Of a stretch of DNA of 15,184 nucleotides, positions 11,889 to 15,184 are shown in pieces (the stretch's first letter is position 1; each line of letters starts with the position of its first letter). The notes below the pieces were generated by a model, which was not told the DNA's origin, ran no database searches, and saw nothing but the letters and a program-made list of their open reading frames with translations. The translations under genes and the position numbers were made by a program. This stretch comes from Candidatus Njordarchaeum guaymasense (GTDB lineage: Archaea; Asgardarchaeota; Njordarchaeia; Njordarchaeales; Njordarchaeaceae): positions 1 to 15,184 of the forward strand of contig JAUQYT010000074.1 in assembly GCA_030587605.1 (NCBI GenBank), in the 5' to 3' direction.

Positions 11889-13315
11889 TTGACCTTCAAC
11901 TGCTTCATGTGTTCGATACTCTTGTTTATGTGTTCTTGGGAAGCTATGTCACTTCTATACCAAAGGGATCCTCCAAGAACTTTATTGATGGCTTCAAGGG
12001 AAAATCCTCTGGCTTCCTCTATTGTCTCTCCAATTCCCACCGAACAGATTGTTCTGGAAGAAAGAGAGTAGGATTTTCCATCAGGCCGAACTTCTATGGA
12101 GCCGGGGTAGAGTCTGAGATTCTCGGGGTTCTCTTCTACGAATTTCAATGCTTTGTCAAGGTGAATTGGTGAGTCAACCGCGTCTCTAGATACTTTGTCA
12201 GGAAACTGTCTGAAGTAGTTCCCGTAAGATGGAGGAACCTTGTAGATCACTACGCTGGAGAGGGGCTTTATCCTGACTGAATGAAGTTTTCCGTCGATTA
12301 TGTTTAGGCAGACCTCAATGAAATCTTGGTCTATTATCGGTAGAATATTCTGTATTTCTGGGTCTCCTGGCCGACTATTTATTTCAAGAATTTTCGGGCC
12401 TTCATCTGAGTGCATGAAAGCAACATAGAAGGGAAGACCTCTTAGGTTGGGATTGTTTCCATTTCCAGCTAGCTCTCTGAAGACTCTCTCGACAATTTTG
12501 ATCTCCTCTTCCCTATCTGAGGGCTCCATGAAAGGAAGTAGCTCCCCCTCGCCTTTGTAGGACCCCATCCCACCAGTGTTTGGGCCTTCATCTCCTTCAT
12601 AGGCTCTTTTGTAATCCCGAGTCTCGGGGAGAACCGCGAGATGTTTCCCGTCGCAGAGAGCTTGGAAACTCGATTCTTCACCGTCAATCTTTTCTTCTAT
12701 GATGACTTTTTCGCCTCCACCAGCTTCGTATATTGATTTGAAGTGCGCGTACGCTTCCTCTGCAGTCTTGAAATGTTCACCGCCAACGCCTACTCCCTTG
12801 CCAAATCCGGGCCTGTCAGGCTTTATCACAACTCTTTCTGGCCCTTCTAATTCCGATAGCCAATCCTTGAACTCGGTCTTGGGGTTGTCACCGATTTCTT
12901 TTGGATCAAATACTTTGAACGTGGGGTTGGCTTTGGGCCAACATTCTTGAAGTAGTATGCGTTGTGCGACCTTGCTGGCTTCAATCGCGTACTTCCTTGT
13001 CGGGCATGCAAGAGGGATTCCGGTTCTTTCTTCAAGAAGATCCCTTATACCCTGTATTATCGGGGTTTCGGAACCAACTATACCGAAGTCTATCTTGTCT
13101 CTATATCTTTCAGCGAAGCTGCAGATCTCAACAATTGAGAGGTCAGGGATGACTATGTGTTTCCCTAATTTATCAACCGTTCCGAGGTTGAAAGGGTTGC
13201 GTTGTTTGTCGACTATGTAAAACTCCATGCTGTATTCTTTGCTGCGAGACAGTGCATCTATGATAGCAACATCTCTTGAGCCATAACTTATAACAAGTAT
13301 GCCGATCTTTTCCAA
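11885..13315 (-). CDS. purD: Phosphoribosylamine-glycine ligase (GAR synthetase), somewhat divergent
   Basis: ATP-grasp enzyme joining glycine to phosphoribosylamine, the second step of purine synthesis. The 476-aa chain is longer than the usual 420-430. Recognisable blocks are GSETPIIQGIRDLL (81-94), the ATP-grasp region RVVIKPDRPGFGKGVGVG (161-178), the PurD signature DYKRAYEGDEGPNTGGMGSY (234-253) and EINSRPGDPEIQNILP (311-326). The N-terminal phosphate loop reads ISYGSRDVAII instead of the usual GSGGREHAI. The start is TTG 13315, seven bases from the proC stop, with no strong ribosome site; no in-frame ATG occurs until residue 30. Coupled to proC upstream and to the HAD gene downstream. 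Confidence 0.92.
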   Translation of the reverse strand: MEKIGILVISYGSRDVAIIDALSRSKEYSMEFYIVDKQRNPFNLGTVDKLGKHIVIPDLSIVEICSFAERYRDKIDFGIVGSETPIIQGIRDLLEERTGIPLACPTRKYAIEASKVAQRILLQECWPKANPTFKVFDPKEIGDNPKTEFKDWLSELEGPERVVIKPDRPGFGKGVGVGGEHFKTAEEAYAHFKSIYEAGGGEKVIIEEKIDGEESSFQALCDGKHLAVLPETRDYKRAYEGDEGPNTGGMGSYKGEGELLPFMEPSDREEEIKIVERVFRELAGNGNNPNLRGLPFYVAFMHSDEGPKILEINSRPGDPEIQNILPIIDQDFIEVCLNIIDGKLHSVRIKPLSSVVIYKVPPSYGNYFRQFPDKVSRDAVDSPIHLDKALKFVEENPENLRLYPGSIEVRPDGKSYSLSSRTICSVGIGETIEEARGFSLEAINKVLGGSLWYRSDIASQEHINKSIEHMKQLKVK

Positions 13316-13321
13316 GTCTTG

Positions 13322-14149
13322 TCAGCTTGTCTCTTGGCTCTTGCGTAGTTCTATCGATTTGTTGGTTGCTTTAACGATGGCCTCCATCAAGGAGGCACGT
13401 ACATTACCTTTTTCAAGCTGTAAGATCCCCTCCACTGTAGTACCACCAGGCGTCATTACCATATCCCGTAGTTTGGCTGGGTGTTCCTTTGTTTCGAGGA
13501 TCATCTTGGCCGCCCCCAAAGCAGTCTGGGCCGCCAAGAGAGTCGCTAACTCTTTTTGCAGCCCAACCTTTACTCCCCCATCACTTAGAGCATCTATTAT
13601 AGTGTAGACGTATGCGGGACCGCTTCCACTCAGAGCCGTCACCGCATCCATCTGCTTCTCATCTACTTCGGTTACGCGTCCGGTGTAACTGAAGATTTTC
13701 TCAGCCAAAGCCATGTGTCCACTCGTGCTGTTCGGCCCTCTGGCTAGGGCTATCATGCCCTCACCCACAAGTATAGCTATGTTCGGCATCGCACGAATGA
13801 CTGGTATATCGCTGCCGAGAATCTTAGACAAGGAATCAGAGGAGACACCAGCAGCTATAGAAATAACCAGTTGTTTCGATGTCACAAATTTGCCGATTGT
13901 CTCGGCAAGAGCTCGGATGTCCTTAGGCTTCACAGCAATAATGATTACGTTGCATTTGTGTGCTATCTTGGCAACATCGGTACTGCACTCTATCTCGTAT
14001 CTCTTCGATATGTACTCACAACGATCCTTCAGTACGTCAGCTGCAAGTAGTCTACTCTGAACTATGGCATTCTTTGAAATCAAACTATGTACTAGAGCCT
14101 CACCCATCTTGCCGGCTCCAATCACGCAAATCCTCAGGTCACTATTCAT
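13322..14149 (-). CDS. proC: Pyrroline-5-carboxylate reductase
   Basis: NAD(P)H-dependent last step of proline synthesis. The 275-aa protein has a Rossmann motif (ICVIGAGKMG, 7-16), VKPKDI at 73-78, the RAMPN block (119-123), SGSGPAYVY (174-182) and the P5C-binding MTPGGTTVEGI (232-242), all standard for ProC. ATG 14149 is preceded by AGGAG almost directly. It is the first gene of the minus-strand operon; a TATA-like box at 14186-14193 leaves a leader of about 15 bases. No proA or proB is present, so the source of pyrroline-5-carboxylate is elsewhere. Confidence 0.95.
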   Translation of the reverse strand: MNSDLRICVIGAGKMGEALVHSLISKNAIVQSRLLAADVLKDRCEYISKRYEIECSTDVAKIAHKCNVIIIAVKPKDIRALAETIGKFVTSKQLVISIAAGVSSDSLSKILGSDIPVIRAMPNIAILVGEGMIALARGPNSTSGHMALAEKIFSYTGRVTEVDEKQMDAVTALSGSGPAYVYTIIDALSDGGVKVGLQKELATLLAAQTALGAAKMILETKEHPAKLRDMVMTPGGTTVEGILQLEKGNVRASLMEAIVKATNKSIELRKSQETS

Positions 14150-14185
14150 TCTCCTACACTAAGGCTCTGTATTCTTCCGCTCAGG

Positions 14186-14193
14186 AATAAAAG
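14186..14193 (-). promoter_or_regulatory. Likely TATA box for the proC-purD-HAD-ftr-pfkB operon
   Basis: CTTTTATT on the minus strand, about 40 bases before the proC start. Transcription would begin near 14164, just before the AGGAGA ribosome site. No other good box is seen inside the operon, where gaps are at most about 20 bases. Confidence 0.45.
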
Positions 14194-14342
14194 ATGGCGT
14201 GTTCACTACTCAACCTAACTCTGCGGAGGATCCTTGTGATGGCTGTCAGTTGGTCTGAGACGGTAGATACTGCACACTAGGTAGGGGGCTGACTACAATA
14301 GCACTTGGATGATTAATTCTCTAGGTGACCACTAGGGCTGAT

Positions 14343-14687
14343 CTACAGCACCATGGCCTTTTGCATGCATTTCGGGCAGATAATTTCGTCCTCTCTCATC
14401 GTGTTACCACAGTAGATGCAGAGCTTGTTTCCGGCAGGCGTCGCCCTTTGATAAGTCATCAGGGGCGGCTGGTACATGGGATTTTGCTGTCTTTGGTACA
14501 TTGGAGTGGGAGGTCCACGATAGACAGGTCGTTGACGAGGGGTATAACCGTACGGAGGATACATCGGTGGGGGGGATACTGGCGGCTTGTCGCATATTGG
14601 ACAAATCCATTTGTTGGATTCAGGTATCCACATTTTGCCCCCGCCACACTTCCAGCATTTTTTGGGCTTCTGATATGGCCAGTACAA
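14343..14687 (-). CDS. Double zinc-ribbon protein with Pro/Tyr-rich linker
   Basis: 114-aa protein with two four-cysteine zinc ribbons: Cys11, Cys14, Cys29, Cys32 (CWKC...CPIC) and Cys90, Cys93, Cys104, Cys107 (CIYC...CPKC). They are joined by a low-complexity linker (35-84) rich in Pro, Tyr, Gln and Met, with repeats of the type PPMY, PMYQ and PPYGY. No enzyme motif or membrane helix is seen. The start is TTG 14687, supported by AGGTGGG about nine bases upstream; no in-frame ATG or GTG lies above. It probably binds a protein or nucleic acid partner. It is separated from proC by 193 bases. Confidence 0.75.
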   Translation of the reverse strand: MYWPYQKPKKCWKCGGGKMWIPESNKWICPICDKPPVSPPPMYPPYGYTPRQRPVYRGPPTPMYQRQQNPMYQPPLMTYQRATPAGNKLCIYCGNTMREDEIICPKCMQKAMVL

Positions 14688-14835
14688 GTTAACTATCCCA
14701 CCTGAAGAGTCGCATAGTATCCCTTTAAGGTTTAGCCTTTTCGCAGACTAGGACTCCAATTCAAAGCAACCATCGATACTTCGAACCTATCATCCTCAAC
14801 TTTCGACGATTGGCTGGGATGTTCCTGTTTGCAAA

Positions 14836-15184
14836 CTATGCGCTCTCAAAGATTTCCTTGAGTGCGGACGCAAGCCCCAGCATGAAAGAAAATGGTTCGT
14901 CTGGTTCAAAACTTCGTACATTATTATGGAACTGCAGCATACCCGTCGTAATTTGCGTAGGTACAATGGAAATCGCACCGCCATCGATTTGCTGTCTAAG
15001 GTATGTGTAAACCTGCCCCTGATCAAGTAGAGGCAATTTCCTTTCTGCTCGAATTCTATTTGAGTGATCAGTTATCATCTGCGCCCACCCCTCGACTTTG
15101 GTGAGGTCATAGGGGAAACCTTGCTTGGGGAAGAGTAGGTTGAGAACACTGAATATCCAACAGCCAAATAGTTCAGTGTAAGAT
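14836..15184 (-). CDS. Unrecognised protein, 5' end beyond the window
   Basis: The frame is open from the TAG at 14836 to the right edge, giving at least 115 residues; the ATG at 15078 is internal to it. Visible parts are an aromatic-rich N-terminal stretch (YTELFGCWIFSVLNLLFP), a charged middle (DHSNRIRAERKLPLLD) and an acidic C-terminal helix (LGLASALKEIFES). I do not recognise the family. A 115-codon frame open to the edge with balanced composition makes a real gene likely. No transmembrane segment is certain. Confidence 0.6.
   Translation of the reverse strand, partial: SYTELFGCWIFSVLNLLFPKQGFPYDLTKVEGWAQMITDHSNRIRAERKLPLLDQGQVYTYLRQQIDGGAISIVPTQITTGMLQFHNNVRSFEPDEPFSFMLGLASALKEIFESA

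Overview
The window is archaeal. The evidence is formylmethanofuran:tetrahydromethanopterin formyltransferase (Ftr), an A/V-type ATP synthase F subunit, a PyrI regulatory chain, a rubrerythrin-free but SOD-bearing background, small zinc-ribbon proteins, BRE/TATA-like boxes rather than -35/-10 promoters, and frequent GTG/TTG starts. Ftr together with an EhaR-type HAD protein indicates tetrahydromethanopterin-linked C1 metabolism. A non-methanogenic TACK archaeon such as a Bathyarchaeia-like lineage is my best guess; this is inference, because no rRNA or other phylogenetic marker is present. There is no CRISPR array, insertion sequence, tRNA or rRNA.

Layout. Positions 1-1792 (+) hold the 3' part of metX, then pyrI and an orphan ATP synthase subunit F. 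Positions 1793-2470 have low coding density: one small minus-strand ORF and in-frame remnants that look like a decayed gene. At 2471-3238 (-) is a superoxide dismutase with an N-terminal membrane anchor, divergent from an ECF-type transporter operon at 3432-6827 (+). That operon encodes a 71-aa two-helix protein, an S-like membrane protein, EcfT, and a double-ABC EcfA. A 5-formyltetrahydrofolate cyclo-ligase family gene (COG0212) follows directly; its reading frame has no ATG, GTG or TTG start covering its conserved N-terminus. Positions 7774-8992 (+) hold a surface-anchored protein with a PEGA-like segment and a rhodanese. Positions 8965-14149 (-) form a tight five-gene operon, transcribed proC, purD, HAD (EhaR-like), ftr, pfkB-family kinase. 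Upstream of it on the minus strand are a double zinc-ribbon protein with a Pro/Tyr-rich linker and, at the right edge, part of an unrecognised gene.

How the genes fit together. The plus-strand transporter probably imports a vitamin or other small cofactor-related compound, and its coupling to COG0212 suggests a folate- or thiamin-related substrate. The minus-strand operon joins C1 transfer (Ftr), purine synthesis (PurD) and proline synthesis (ProC) with two phosphoryl-handling enzymes of unknown substrate (HAD and PfkB kinase). The most interesting leads are the start-less cyclo-ligase gene, the four-part ECF locus with its structured leader, and the HAD-Ftr-kinase cassette outside any hydrogenase cluster.
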